A stretch of 63,863 nucleotides of DNA from Flavobacterium sp. (GTDB taxonomy: Bacteria; Bacteroidota; Bacteroidia; Flavobacteriales; Flavobacteriaceae). The stretch's first letter is position 1, and each line of letters starts with the position of its first letter. The position numbers were made by a program, and so were the translations under genes. The DNA is taken from the NCBI RefSeq assembly GCF_027531905.1, contig NZ_JAPZSU010000045.1, forward strand, positions 1 through 63,863, given 5' to 3'. Under the pieces are notes generated by a model. The model ran no database searches and was not told the DNA's origin. It saw only the letters and a list, made by a program, of their open reading frames with translations. Below are positions 12,001-17,991 of this stretch, in pieces.

Positions 12001-13239
12001 TTGAAATTGAAGTTGATATGTCAATTGTTCGCCTAATCCTACTGGAGCATTATTTGGAAGAGGAGCTACGCCTTTTAAAGTTGTTTTAGTTAAGATGATT
12101 TTAGGTTCAATAATTTCAACAGCAATAGCATTAAAATAATAAAAGTAAACGTCTTGCGTACTTCCCAAAGTTATTTTGGCGGAAGTTACGTTGTTACCTA
12201 TTGCGGAATTATTGTCATTTTTTATAGTAATAATTCCCGTATCATAACCCAAAGTATTGCTACTCGCAGGAATACGATTGGGTGAGGAAAAATCGGCTGT
12301 GTTTTTAGTAATTGGATCAATATAAGTGATCGAGCTATTGAAAAAATTGTCTGTTGCTCTCAAAGTAGTTCCTGAGGCTGTCGCTGCACTTTGCCTCACC
12401 CCATTAATTTCCAAATAGTCCCCTTTTATGGGTTTATCCCCTTCTAAGGCTGCAAATGCAAAACTTGCATTTACAGGGCCTACAGGAATGGTTCTGAAAC
12501 CGGTAACATTGATGTCCAAAGTAGTTGCTCCTCCAATCCCACTAAAACCATCATAAGAAGTAATAGAACGTGCAGGCAAATTAGGATCTTCATAAACAAT
12601 ATACAACGACCAACCAGCAGATAATCCCGTGCTTCCATTTTTACCAACACTCGACAAAACATTAGCAACAGTATACGTTCCATTAGCATTGGCTAAAGGT
12701 TGTACTAAAGAAGAAACATCTGCATAACAGGCATAAGGTCTGTTTTTACTTGCTCCAATTCCATCGGTCTGATTAATCGCATCATAAATTAATTGCCCTG
12801 TTACGGTATTATATCCCCCTACTGGCGTTTTGAATTTGATAGTAGTAAATTTAGTTCTATCCAACGAGTTATCACCATCTCTAATAATCGCCGACCAATA
12901 TAAAGCTGCATAGGCTATCTTATAACAAGGAGTCCCAGGAGCATTAGAATTAGGAATGGTCAGTACAGCACTACTAGAACTAAACGTACCAGTATCACCA
13001 TCAATATCCACATATTGCATATCAACATCTGAATTAAACACTCCATTATCATTGAAATCATTATTGTTCACACTCAGGATATTATTCCCAATCAACAATT
13101 GATCTCCTTTTACATTCCTGTCAAATCGAATATCGAACGATTTTAAATTTTGTCCATTAGATGATTGAGTCATAAAAAACAAAATTCCTACCAAAGCAAA
13201 AGCATGGGATAGGAATCGATTTTTCAGTTTGTTAGTCAT
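1..13239 (-). CDS. sprB: Giant SprB-like gliding/adhesion protein, C-terminus beyond the window
   Basis: One minus-strand frame stays open from the ATG at 13239 to base 1, giving at least 4,413 codons; sampled lines along its length show no stop. Residues 1-31 look like a signal peptide ending in SSNGQN. Next come a non-repeated adhesin-like part (about 40-370), a DUF11-like module (about 375-530), Ig-like segments, a jelly-roll-like module (about 1214-1422) and then dozens of roughly 80-aa SprB-type repeats. Each repeat carries a G-T-Y-x-V-x-V strand, a GC or SC, and an I-T-E/Q-P end. In F. johnsoniae, SprB is a huge mobile surface adhesin moved by the gliding motor and exported by T9SS; the order sprC-sprD-sprB matches here. 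The sorting domain and any sprF would lie left of base 1. An in-frame ATG at 13341 is less likely because a -7 element lies downstream of it. The assignment to sprB rests on size, repeats and gene order. Confidence 0.85.
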   Translation of the reverse strand, partial: MTNKLKNRFLSHAFALVGILFFMTQSSNGQNLKSFDIRFDRNVKGDQLLIGNNILSVNNNDFNDNGVFNSDVDMQYVDIDGDTGTFSSSSAVLTIPNSNAPGTPCYKIAYAALYWSAIIRDGDNSLDRTKFTTIKFKTPVGGYNTVTGQLIYDAINQTDGIGASKNRPYACYADVSSLVQPLANANGTYTVANVLSSVGKNGSTGLSAGWSLYIVYEDPNLPARSITSYDGFSGIGGATTLDINVTGFRTIPVGPVNASFAFAALEGDKPIKGDYLEINGVRQSAATASGTTLRATDNFFNSSITYIDPITKNTADFSSPNRIPASSNTLGYDTGIITIKNDNNSAIGNNVTSAKITLGSTQDVYFYYFNAIAVEIIEPKIILTKTTLKGVAPLPNNAPVGLGEQLTYQLQFQNVGNDNAKNFTITDQLPANTIFNYPVDIDPLLPAGVTHTYNATTRTITFTVPDNLVLKNGSKSVPILFKVQVVPTCANLTEPCNNIIKNTARSKYTGQINTNGGLGFGEDSYASFSACTISVPESTNFLVGVDDCKKRNDVLCGDNVTISATGGYASYSWSTSPTGTPVIGTSQTLTVTKPGTYYVKNTATPPCVDLEEIITVADYAAKPANPLIQYADNKNPATGLIDQCVNDGSILPKIFLCGQSASKLLDLSSLGATKITWETTTCVPDPNLSDLCANVSPTCTWTTAAPDGNTFTANASGQYRVSIYFGGCFSRFYFNVYKNPLNPTATKKDMICGNNGNITINGVGAGYEYSLTKTSGYQSSNTFSIATAGTYTVYIRQVGVVTNPCIFEVSGIQIYKIDFNPIAPFITQPLCHDSKGSIKVYGTGYNGAQYTYELFKGGVSIEKVINSTASEYEFTNKDAGDYTFRVSTLDGCSYNGVAKIIAPAALTASPAITKPLTCTNGEITVTPSNGTAPFYYYVNGSTIGQTDPKIVITTAGTYAIKVVDKNNCEFNIPPITINANPKPDFSLTSTNILCYGANTGEIKFNVTNANGYTLAYSINNGVTYVANGTFSSLPPGTYTPVLKYSLSGVDCFETRPNISITQPAEAVTASMGVSELAGCGDVSLGIPKNYGRVRITNPQGGVAPYQYSFDNQATWTTVNDAYKAPGTYTLYVKDTNGCIFSASVTIDPEPAAPQIDVNTPVDFNCDGTATSTVTVTNPGGSTYTYDYYLDGTKNTNVPSNVFLNVSPGPHNIKVEYKLNTVPTFSNLLYENFGYGDDTTSPGMNATYYCFERQVLATQCRGSIAINDGDYSVTARIVAPFGPWLQPGDHTPPTVPPTPKGRCLVVNIGSQIPETEILYEKIINNIIPNQPITFEFFAMNLLNKNNFQFDPDLRVALVDASGTEISWYNTGNIPKSEKWENYPKTAFTLDPKTNTTLKFIVRSNVRQTSGNDVAIDDIKVFQLPKTCTTTKDFTIVVPTGKAFTSQISGNKSVTCNGESNGEITIAAQNFDPIKGFEYSKDNGVTWQTSTTSPVKLTSLGAALYKVVVRPVGATVTTCSKPFDVTISAPPTLTLSASETKKATCTTGATITAVAGGGTPAYEYELRQTDGLTVVSGFAFSNNGGIFNNVPVGTYTVFVRDANSCSNPVGVGVAVTAVPAISAVLDSTTDYCYTTANPAKLDVKVTGGTGRFTYQLNANAAVSSAATTYSFTNVAPGTHTIVVTDSNNCSATISNIVIAPQQGFAVSLIDDLTCIADAKIDNPVVTGGNGGPYTYTRSFNGVGAIATTFPFTTNTAGTYVFTVTDSKGCPATSNTIIVTAKTTPTIATSKTDITCNNANDGTITVMAAGGFTSAYIYILTGPKNVTQATNKFTALPAGTYTVSVTDSKGCPSATQSVIIANPALITANATLTTSFTCSPTNTKQAALITVTPTGGTGGYTYSYNNGASFGSSNTLTVNDNGTTQSIKIIVKDANGCLSAMELIDLAPLNPPTIATISNTPIYCAPPTSTTSIVTVPVTAGTGVAPLAYTIISGPVTNTTGATTGIFSGLTAGTYVFRVTDANGCYATKSHNVPALTPIAVTATKLTDVDCFGNTTGSAIFTVSSFSSTGNYNITVSSTPASLPYTLSPSGDVRTLTGLVAGTYTFSVTDILTGCTDSKSVTITQPTAALTITNATATNVFCSNDNSQITVTATGGTTNYGYAAVISGASAPTVFGTSNVITVDTNSGANLVWDVYVRDAKGCTTLPFPVTIINNGSPIVTASVTNQCSASGSTFQIVAVGSSGLAPYTYTINTGLAPSPANTFTVAAGTYTITVRDANGCPATTTVIVNQALSATALVTKDITCSLPQEATIKVDVLGGLAPFSYKVDIDGAGFGAATSFGGTTFNYTDTGITTGKSYRFEITDANGCPRITNVVNTITPTPVAATTSITNLTCYQSGNGVVTINPTAGVAPFQYSFNGSGFSTVSTYSNLAASTGLGYPYVVRDSKGCLYPGYAVVNQPTEITYTVTPVNMTCTAAIVAGSITVNAITNGVAPFNYTLRNLTTGVVLTHSDLTGSSYTFPNLGFGNYEVIVSDNTGCSKSTTGIQVLSPPDDLFIDLYTTADCTNGATIIVSVNPTPIPSSPDYEFGIYDLAVFPYSSSFLAPDGAALPDNLKKTFTNLTPGVVYTFVVRDNITGCYYFEKASGPIPPLTGLTSNPIVANNVTCTGTATGSVTFTLDNYTATSVNWEIFSDQTNVSTGISGTISTSAPSTITSPSGLVPGTYYVKFTEVGGSYNGCTSASATFSIIESPVLLDLNASATKNDNCNTNAGQVVGVANGGTAPYRFILNTSNTAPALSDPLWNAPSTFNVESGNYYVWVKDSRGCIVGKPVSVLLDPTPVIALSIVNKCAPQGTFGITVTATTAGTGAYTISVDGGTFASIPGLPHTVTGLNSGLHTIIIKDANGCTDTETITIDEPLVATPAITALPTCANNDGVITMSGAGGPVAGTYIYTIAPTFPSVVINSTTGVISGLPAGTYTVTMTDTATPTNCTTTAVVTLGAPTPVTFTTATTPALCVGDNNGTITVTLGAGNNNPSYTYEIIAGPQLAVAQSSNIFTGLLPGTYTVRVNSGRGCRLDDTNVIVAPATPLTATATFPANTTCSTVTVITVSAGGGTSSGYLYNFNGLGYTSDPTYKVNDNGSIQTISYRVKDANGCETLLQTIDVNPLNKPTDLNFVVSTAPTCPAPTSGVTVTATNGVGALTFEIVQFNGAPTTLYPAQITAGFAVPAVFNNLPVGDYLFQVTDANGCTYQESHTVAPVTNITVAASASTDVTCFGLANGTATFKVTDFTSYTAVLTVGTGTPFIAGDIITLTGLVPGNYTLQVTDATTGCTDDVSFVIAEPIALGLSLISNVNANCNSGAIVTVQGTNGTPNYTYAFVANNVTPIPTDYTVSNNATLAVTLPSPNEYDVWVKDANGCTFKLDVTVVMDANPTNITLDTTTFSECPDPINGTYTFTVKPPTGVGPFQYSIGGGFQNSPTFVVNAPGSYDVTVKDKNGCPTTATALVVIRQPLVLTPTVTTPVSCANGDGVISVSTTGGSGTYQYKIDTGAYPMTTPFTGLAFGTHRVFVRDIATGCEVFADIDLQQATPITGFDLAKTEVTCNGGSDGTITATMFTPAPGVNDNPVYTYTLTGTTTVGNLPVARPAQDSPLFSGLRAGTYTVVVSSARACTDTKTITIVEPALIVVPTITPVPFGCTSGNARNLATITVAGVTGGSSTYLNYEFIKNGTPVQFGASNVYTEGDLSGGSYIVNVYDNKGCKGTSTTPIIIAPYVQLDKINVNVTRPITCLLSENITVSATTIGTGTTDLEFSLVDIDASTGTQGTLYTKQTNKTGNFSNLPVGNYFITVKNLLTNCEIIGVHYVNEPNTFDLTIDNVVDVTCLGGTNGSARVTLIDRVPTPIDNAGPFDYTVEDALGNLIQNASSTATGTVNLTNLAKGTYTITATLTGPPNCTVSKNFTITGPNVALAIDKSFTEITCVAGNNDGSISATATGGWPGGYEFRLEKIGTVIPIADWSTTSTFEGLTAGNYVVKVRDSRGCEVFTTVDLNNPTPIAFTTTTTNAALLCKGDRTASISVNQPVTGGQGTNYLYTLNTTSVTPMISSGPQADPVFTNLGAGTYTVTVTDGWGCGTTSTTPIGITEPTEVVPTLVLASTQTCTILSTLTLSATGGTGTYTYSADGSFNPTGSLLTYGTFATTTTILNVPVGTYRYYVRDGNQCISVVSNDIKIEPLPVLKVDLDVQNAKINCKGDANGVIVATATGGLGNYVYTLLNGVGGALGFTPVQTTPGNFTQLRAGTYKVRVDSEDCNVVSTGIVTITEPLVPVTATAVPTPVTCNGAANGIITVTASGGTGTMKYAIEPRLDQFFDTGVFDELAPGTYQVIAQDENGCFVLLSATITEPQAIFVNTVAGSEVQEL
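2701..8000 (-). repeat. Higher-order duplication of SprB repeat blocks (offset about 3,660 bp)
   Basis: Within the giant adhesin, modules at about 2701, 2941, 3241, 3481, 3781, 4020 and 4260 resemble those at about 6361, 6601, 6900, 7141, 7427, 7680 and 7920 in the same order. The offset stays within about 3,645-3,660 bp. One pair shares the rare lead-in for a DNG-type linker (3781/7427) and another shares the N-x-F module (4020/7680). The basic unit is about 240 bp, so a block is about 15 units. Found by reading, not by alignment. Confidence 0.6.
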
Positions 13240-13305
13240 CGGATTTGTGATAACAAATTTGGCAAGAAGCAACGATAAGTTTTTGGAAAAAGGGCATAAA
13301 TTTTC

Positions 13306-13313
13306 CAAAGATA
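13306..13313 (-). promoter_or_regulatory. Candidate -7 element (TATCTTTG) ahead of the sprB-like gene
   Basis: The minus strand reads TATCTTTG, an exact TAnnTTTG match, 66 bases before the ATG at 13239. No convincing TTG lies at the right distance. It suggests the adhesin can be transcribed apart from the two upstream genes, and it argues against translation starting at 13341. Confidence 0.45.
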
Positions 13314-13370
13314 ACATTTGTAAAATAGTAGGTTTTTTCATGGTTTTGGCATTGTATTAAGGTCTTCATA

Positions 13371-13395
13371 CTGATTTCTTTGGGGCAGAAATCAG
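13371..13395 (-). other. Perfect 9-bp hairpin in the sprD-sprB spacer
   Basis: CTGATTTCT and AGAAATCAG pair perfectly around a 7-base loop. No U-tract follows on the minus strand, so a simple terminator is unlikely; an RNA-processing or stability element fits better. It sits in the 267-bp spacer between the barrel-fusion gene and the giant adhesin gene. Confidence 0.5.
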
Positions 13396-13470
13396 CATAA
13401 AAGAATATGGTATTTATAATTTCGTTCTTAAATTTAATTTTTTCATCACTGTCTCTTCATGACTTAAAAT

Positions 13471-13484
13471 CTACTAGCTAGTAG
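13471..13484. other. 14-bp perfect palindrome CTACTAGCTAGTAG
   Basis: CTACTAGCTAGTAG is its own reverse complement and lies 23 bases past the stop of the barrel-fusion gene. It could be an operator or a chance palindrome; nothing else in the sequence decides. Confidence 0.4.
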
Positions 13485-13506
13485 GATTCAAGCTCATTCT
13501 ATCATT

Positions 13507-16404
13507 TTAATTTTCTACTTTAATAATGGCCATTTTACTTGTAAACGGTTGTTTGCCTTTGTTCACCATTTCTCCTTGAGCTTCTTGAATGGTCTCGAAC
13601 TTAGTCGCATAAATATAATAGCTACTAGTGCTAGCGTCGTAGAAAAACGAAACATTACGTTGACCCGAAGCTACCATTTGTGCTAAGAATTTATCGCGTT
13701 TGGCTATATCTTTATGAACCGCTAACACCACATAGAAAGCACTTTCTGTATTGGCTACACGTTTCATAATTTGCATGTTCGATTGTTCTTCACCAAAATC
13801 AAAATCACTTTCTTTAAGCGGAGTCGAACTAACTTTAGTCGTTTCCTTAATGCGTTTCAACGTGGCTTGATCTTGAGCATAACGATCCGTGTCATTCAAT
13901 GAATTCGCTCGTTTGATTCTACGTTTTTTCTCTATCTCTACCGCAACTTTAATATTATCTAACGTTTGTAACAATTTATTATTACTTTGTATACTAGTTA
14001 CTTGCTCTGCTTTTAATTGATCTATAGATTTTAAATAGCTTACACTTAAAGCATCTGTAGGACTTGCTCCTTTTTTGATGCGTTCATCATACAAGCTTTT
14101 AATTCTACTGAGGTTATCCTCTTGCATTTTATTCAATGCTGCGATTTGAGATTTCAACGATTCAATAGCGGCATTATCATTAGAAGAACTCTTAATTTCC
14201 TGAGGCTCTTTAACAATACCTTGCTCGCTTAAATCATTTTCTTCTTTCATCTCTCTTAACTCCTTCGCTTTATTGGCTACTTTTTGATCCAATTGCGCAA
14301 TCAGAGATTTCTGCATTTTGCCCGATTCTTCAGCTTGTTTAGCCAAATTATCAATTGCTTTAGCACTTTCGTCTTTAACCACAGGAACTATCGCAGCGGC
14401 GGCGGCTACTTTCGCTAAACGAATTTTTTCTGCTTCTGCATCAGCTTTTGCCTTAGCATCCACAGCTATTTTTTCTTGACGAACACGCTCGGCTTCTGCA
14501 TCCGCTTTGGCTTTAGCATCGGCTGCTGCTTTTTGTTGCGCTTCCGCATCGGCTTTTGCCTTAGCCTCCGAAGCCATTTTTTCTTGACGAAGACGCTCGG
14601 CTTCTGCATCGGCTTTAGCTTTCGCATCGGCTGCTGCTTTTTGTTGCGCTTCAGCATCCGCTTTTGCCTTAGCATCCGAAGCTAATTTGGCTTGACGTAC
14701 ACGCTCGGCTTCTGCATCCGCTTTGGCTTTAGCATCGGCTGCTGCTTTTTGTTGTGCTTCCGCATCGGCTTTTGCCTTAGCATCCGAAGCTATTTTTTCT
14801 TGACGAACACGCTCGGCTTCTGCATCTGCTTTGGCTTTAGCATCGGCTGCTGCTTTTTGTTGCGCTTCAGCATCCGCTTTTGCCTTAGCATCCGAAGCTA
14901 ATTTGGCTTGACGTACACGCTCGGCTTCTGCATCGGCTTTGGCTTTAGCATCGGCTGCTGCTTTTTGTTGTGCTTCGGCATCGGCTTTTGCCTTAGCATC
15001 CGCAGCTATTTTTTCTTGACGAAGACGCTCGGCTTCTGCATCTGCTTTAGCTTTAGCATCCGCTGCTAATTTTGCTTGACGAAGACGCACAGCTTCAGCG
15101 TCAGCTTTGGCTTTAGCATCCGCGGTTAATTTTTGTTTTGCCACTGCTTCGGCTTTTGCCTTAGCATCCTCTGCTATTTTTTCTTGACGAAGACGCTCGG
15201 CTTCTGCATCGGCTTTGGCTTTAGCATCGGCTGCAGCTTTTTGTTGCGCTTCCGCATCAGCTTTCGCTTTAGCATCCGCTATTTCCTTTAATTTAGCTTG
15301 ACGCATGGCTTCTCTAGCCGCTTGTGCTTCTAATCGAGCAGCTTCTAGATTAGCTTTATCGACTGGAGAAAGCAAAGTACTTTGTTTCGGTTGGGTACTT
15401 ATAGGTTTTGCTGAAGGTTTCGTTGGAGCTTCATTTGGCTTAATTAAAGCACCTTCTTCTTCATCATCTCCATAATAATACGTTTTGTTTTTGAATTTGT
15501 AGGCCAAAACAATATCATGTGAGGCACCAAAATTATCGAAAGCACCCATCGCCTTTTCAAAATTATATTCAATTGAAATAGTAGAAGTAATATTTAAACC
15601 AATACCTCCAGAGACTCCATATAAGCTATTGTATCCAGCTTGTGCCCAAACACCCATAGGAATTGAAAACATGGCCAATCCAGAAACAACCGTTTTATCT
15701 TTTTTGAACTCAGAACGTACTAGAGCAGAGAATTTACTTTTGTCGAAAAAACCATAGGAATCCAAATATCCCGTATACATAATATGGGCTTGGATCGCTT
15801 TTTCTGGATCATCCTTAAGCATATTGGAAGTACCAAAATTGTAACTAACGATATTATTTAATGCTAAACCAAAATCTAAAAAAGTAGTTCCATAATTAAT
15901 CCCTGGACTAACCGTAAGTAAAAAATTGGAAGGAATATTGTTTAAAGAAGGATCCGCAATGCCGTTTGTGATGACTTTTCCAGCGTCCAAACCACTCTTA
16001 TATGCACCTAAATTTAACCCAAAAGTAAGGTTACTATCTTGTTCTAAAATGACATTATGTGTAAAGTTGGCTACCGCACCAAAAGTCGCAAGTACACCAT
16101 AATTTTGTTTAAAAACACCTAAACCTACTCCTTGATTTTCTAAAAAACGTCCTGAATAACTGGCAAAATAAGTAGTGGGAGCATTATCAAATTGAACCCA
16201 TTGTCTTTTACTATATAAAGTCGCTACAGTATTTTGTTCACGGACAAAACTAAAGGTAGGATTGATTACAAATCGATTGTATTTTAAAGAATTTCGTATC
16301 GGAAGGGAAAACGAAACAACTCCATCCTCAGCCGGAACAGCTTGAGCATAGAGTTCGTGGTGCATACCATAAAAAAAAGCAATGAATAGTAAAATTTTCT
16401 TCAT
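13507..16404 (-). CDS. sprD: PorP/SprF-type barrel fused to a TolA-like coiled coil and a SPOR-like end (SprD-like)
   Basis: 965 aa. A signal peptide (1-20) ends in LYAQA. Residues about 22-310 read as a PorP/SprF-type outer-membrane barrel (NPTFSFV near 47-53; many alternating strands; a YKFKNKTYY end). A linker follows, then an Ala/Lys/Glu/Asp coiled coil at about 345-670 built from 36-residue repeats, then a second helical region to about 880. The last 80 residues (FYVVLAVHKD start, YYIYATKF strand) fit a divergent SPOR domain, which in other proteins binds peptidoglycan. PorP/SprF proteins help export and hold T9SS surface adhesins. It lies 1 bp after the sprC-like gene and before the giant adhesin, so I infer it links that adhesin or its exporter to the cell wall. 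The name sprD rests on gene order; the SPOR call rests on pattern only. Confidence 0.75.
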   Translation of the reverse strand: MKKILLFIAFFYGMHHELYAQAVPAEDGVVSFSLPIRNSLKYNRFVINPTFSFVREQNTVATLYSKRQWVQFDNAPTTYFASYSGRFLENQGVGLGVFKQNYGVLATFGAVANFTHNVILEQDSNLTFGLNLGAYKSGLDAGKVITNGIADPSLNNIPSNFLLTVSPGINYGTTFLDFGLALNNIVSYNFGTSNMLKDDPEKAIQAHIMYTGYLDSYGFFDKSKFSALVRSEFKKDKTVVSGLAMFSIPMGVWAQAGYNSLYGVSGGIGLNITSTISIEYNFEKAMGAFDNFGASHDIVLAYKFKNKTYYYGDDEEEGALIKPNEAPTKPSAKPISTQPKQSTLLSPVDKANLEAARLEAQAAREAMRQAKLKEIADAKAKADAEAQQKAAADAKAKADAEAERLRQEKIAEDAKAKAEAVAKQKLTADAKAKADAEAVRLRQAKLAADAKAKADAEAERLRQEKIAADAKAKADAEAQQKAAADAKAKADAEAERVRQAKLASDAKAKADAEAQQKAAADAKAKADAEAERVRQEKIASDAKAKADAEAQQKAAADAKAKADAEAERVRQAKLASDAKAKADAEAQQKAAADAKAKADAEAERLRQEKMASEAKAKADAEAQQKAAADAKAKADAEAERVRQEKIAVDAKAKADAEAEKIRLAKVAAAAAIVPVVKDESAKAIDNLAKQAEESGKMQKSLIAQLDQKVANKAKELREMKEENDLSEQGIVKEPQEIKSSSNDNAAIESLKSQIAALNKMQEDNLSRIKSLYDERIKKGASPTDALSVSYLKSIDQLKAEQVTSIQSNNKLLQTLDNIKVAVEIEKKRRIKRANSLNDTDRYAQDQATLKRIKETTKVSSTPLKESDFDFGEEQSNMQIMKRVANTESAFYVVLAVHKDIAKRDKFLAQMVASGQRNVSFFYDASTSSYYIYATKFETIQEAQGEMVNKGKQPFTSKMAIIKVEN
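14410..15310 (-). repeat. 108-bp in-frame tandem repeat array inside sprD
   Basis: The anchor CTTGAC recurs on the plus strand at 14475, 14583, 14691, 14799, 14907 and 15015, exactly 108 bp apart, then at 15075, 15183 and 15297 with irregular steps. Each unit encodes 36 residues made of two 18-residue halves (DAKAKADAEA plus a variable octad). The array keeps frame, so gain or loss of units would only lengthen or shorten the coiled coil. Confidence 0.9.
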
Positions 16405-16405
16405 A

Positions 16406-17896
16406 TTATTTTATCACAGTTATTGATCCTTTTTTTACCTTTTTATCTGGAGTAGTGATAATATAATAATAAATGGGATTCACGTTTTTAAAATCGGCAG
16501 GGCTGGTTACGCTAGGCCAATCGTTTTTATAATCATTGGTTTGAACCACGACTTCACCCAAAGCGCTTACAATTAAAACTTCGGTATTGGTACCACTTAC
16601 ATAGGCTAAAGGAAGGATCCAAGTATCATTGATAAAATCTCCGTTTGGACTAATCACATTAGGGATCTCAGCAACATCTGGAAAAGGATTCGGATCCGTT
16701 GAATAGGTTACCTCAAAGGTTAAATCTTTGGCTACAGAACAACTTCCAGGTTGCGTAATGGTCACTTTGTAAATTCCTTTAACAGTAGCACTATACGTGT
16801 TTGAAGTTACGTTGGGTATTTGAACGCCATTTAAAAACCACTTATACGTTGGATTTGTAGCATTAGTGGTAACCGCTACAGCCAAACTTTCACCAGGAAC
16901 AATAGCATAAGTAGCCGCTATATTTAAACTACTGGTAAAAGAAACTTCTTTCAAATCTATGCTCGCATTAGCATCACAAGAACCAAAACCTACTTTTACA
17001 CTGTATTGTCCAGCTGTGGTAGCCGAATACGTTTGATTTGTAGCATTGGGAATCGCCACGTTATCTTTATACCATTGATAAGTGTTTCCTTTGGTAGCTG
17101 ACAAAATGGTTGGCCCTTGACTAGTACAAAAAGGATTACCCAAACTTGAAGTAATGGCAGCTGTAGCGCCAGAATTAGATGAAGTAACGGTAACACGATT
17201 AGAATATGAGTCAGAAGTACAAGTCCCATAATTGGTCTCGGCATAATAAACCCCAGGAGAAGTTACGGTATAATTAGCTGCTGCTGCAGAAGCAACTTTA
17301 GTTGGCAAAACTGTTGGCCCGTTGTCTCTAAACCAATTAAAGGTAAGTCCTGGATATTTTAAAGGAGAATCATTGGTTACAGCTCCAGGGTTGTCGATTG
17401 AAAGCACATAGGATCCTCCAGAGCAAATTACCACATTAGAGGAATTATTATTAATGGTAAATTGACTATCTTGTGGCTTATAGTAGGCAGGAAAAGAATT
17501 GGAGAGCTGACTAGTTGCAGCTGGTGAAGTACTTCGAATACGCAATCTATAGCCTTCTCCACTTGTGGTCACAGGAACAGCAAAAGTTATTTTGGCTGGC
17601 GAAGTCGTTATCGCACCCGCCACAGAAGTGTGCAATACCGTAGGTGTGACGAAACTTCCATTACCGTCAGAAAGCTCGACAATAAATTGGTTTGAAGCTG
17701 TAATTCCACTAGTTGGAGTGAAACTAAAAGTAACATCAAAAGTATTGAATGATGGATTGGCACAGATCTGAGTAAACGGGAAAGTAGGTTTTCCAATTGC
17801 GATTTGTGCCTGAATTTTATTTACAAATGGGAAAAAACCAATTGAAAAATAAAAAAAAAATTGTACCAAAAAAAAGACCTTATTGTACCTTTTCAT
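16406..17896 (-). CDS. sprC: T9SS type B sorted protein with gliding-motility C-terminal domain (SprC-like)
   Basis: 496 aa. A long signal peptide (1-31) ends in NKIQAQ. The middle consists of Ig-like/PKD-like modules with paired cysteines and repeated xYQWYKDN- and YKWFLNG-type strands. The last 85 residues are a type B sorting domain (IPNVISPNGDFINDTW, then a VVVQTNDYKNDW strand and a KKGSITVIK end), the signal by which T9SS carries proteins over the outer membrane. It lies 1 bp before the SprD-like gene, so the two are surely co-transcribed. In F. johnsoniae, sprC heads the sprC-sprD-sprB-sprF operon and its loss impairs spreading. No -7 element is visible in the 35 bases between its ATG and the terminator-like hairpin upstream, so it may partly depend on read-through. 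Confidence 0.75.
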   Translation of the reverse strand: MKRYNKVFFLVQFFFYFSIGFFPFVNKIQAQIAIGKPTFPFTQICANPSFNTFDVTFSFTPTSGITASNQFIVELSDGNGSFVTPTVLHTSVAGAITTSPAKITFAVPVTTSGEGYRLRIRSTSPAATSQLSNSFPAYYKPQDSQFTINNNSSNVVICSGGSYVLSIDNPGAVTNDSPLKYPGLTFNWFRDNGPTVLPTKVASAAAANYTVTSPGVYYAETNYGTCTSDSYSNRVTVTSSNSGATAAITSSLGNPFCTSQGPTILSATKGNTYQWYKDNVAIPNATNQTYSATTAGQYSVKVGFGSCDANASIDLKEVSFTSSLNIAATYAIVPGESLAVAVTTNATNPTYKWFLNGVQIPNVTSNTYSATVKGIYKVTITQPGSCSVAKDLTFEVTYSTDPNPFPDVAEIPNVISPNGDFINDTWILPLAYVSGTNTEVLIVSALGEVVVQTNDYKNDWPSVTSPADFKNVNPIYYYIITTPDKKVKKGSITVIK

Positions 17897-17930
17897 GTTT
17901 TAAATCTGTGGTTTTACAAGGTTTTTGAAT

Positions 17931-17982
17931 AAAAAAATAAAAACTTCGATTGTTGGGGTGCAACCAAAGTTTTTATTTTTTT
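17931..17982 (-). terminator. Intrinsic terminator after the beta-helix gene
   Basis: On the minus strand AAATAAAAACTT pairs with AAGTTTTTATTT, with partial inner pairing around a CACCCC-type loop, followed by a run of T. It sits 10 bases after the stop at 17992 and 35 bases before the next start. Confidence 0.75.
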
Positions 17983-17991
17983 AAAAACAGT

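Noticed and set aside
2096..12689. Many 60-130-codon frames on both strands
   Set aside because: They are shadows of the giant minus-strand adhesin frame, which explains the whole interval; their products are low-complexity.
13240..13341. Longer N-terminus for the adhesin from the ATG at 13341
   Set aside because: In frame, but it places a -7 promoter element inside the coding part and spoils the signal peptide.
14466..14901. Three 69-codon frames over the 108-bp array, two antisense and one in another minus-strand frame
   Set aside because: They arise from the regular coding repeat and have no start context or protein-like features.
14410..15310. CRISPR-like array
   Set aside because: Units are 108 bp, in frame and encode a coiled coil; there are no spacers and no cas genes.
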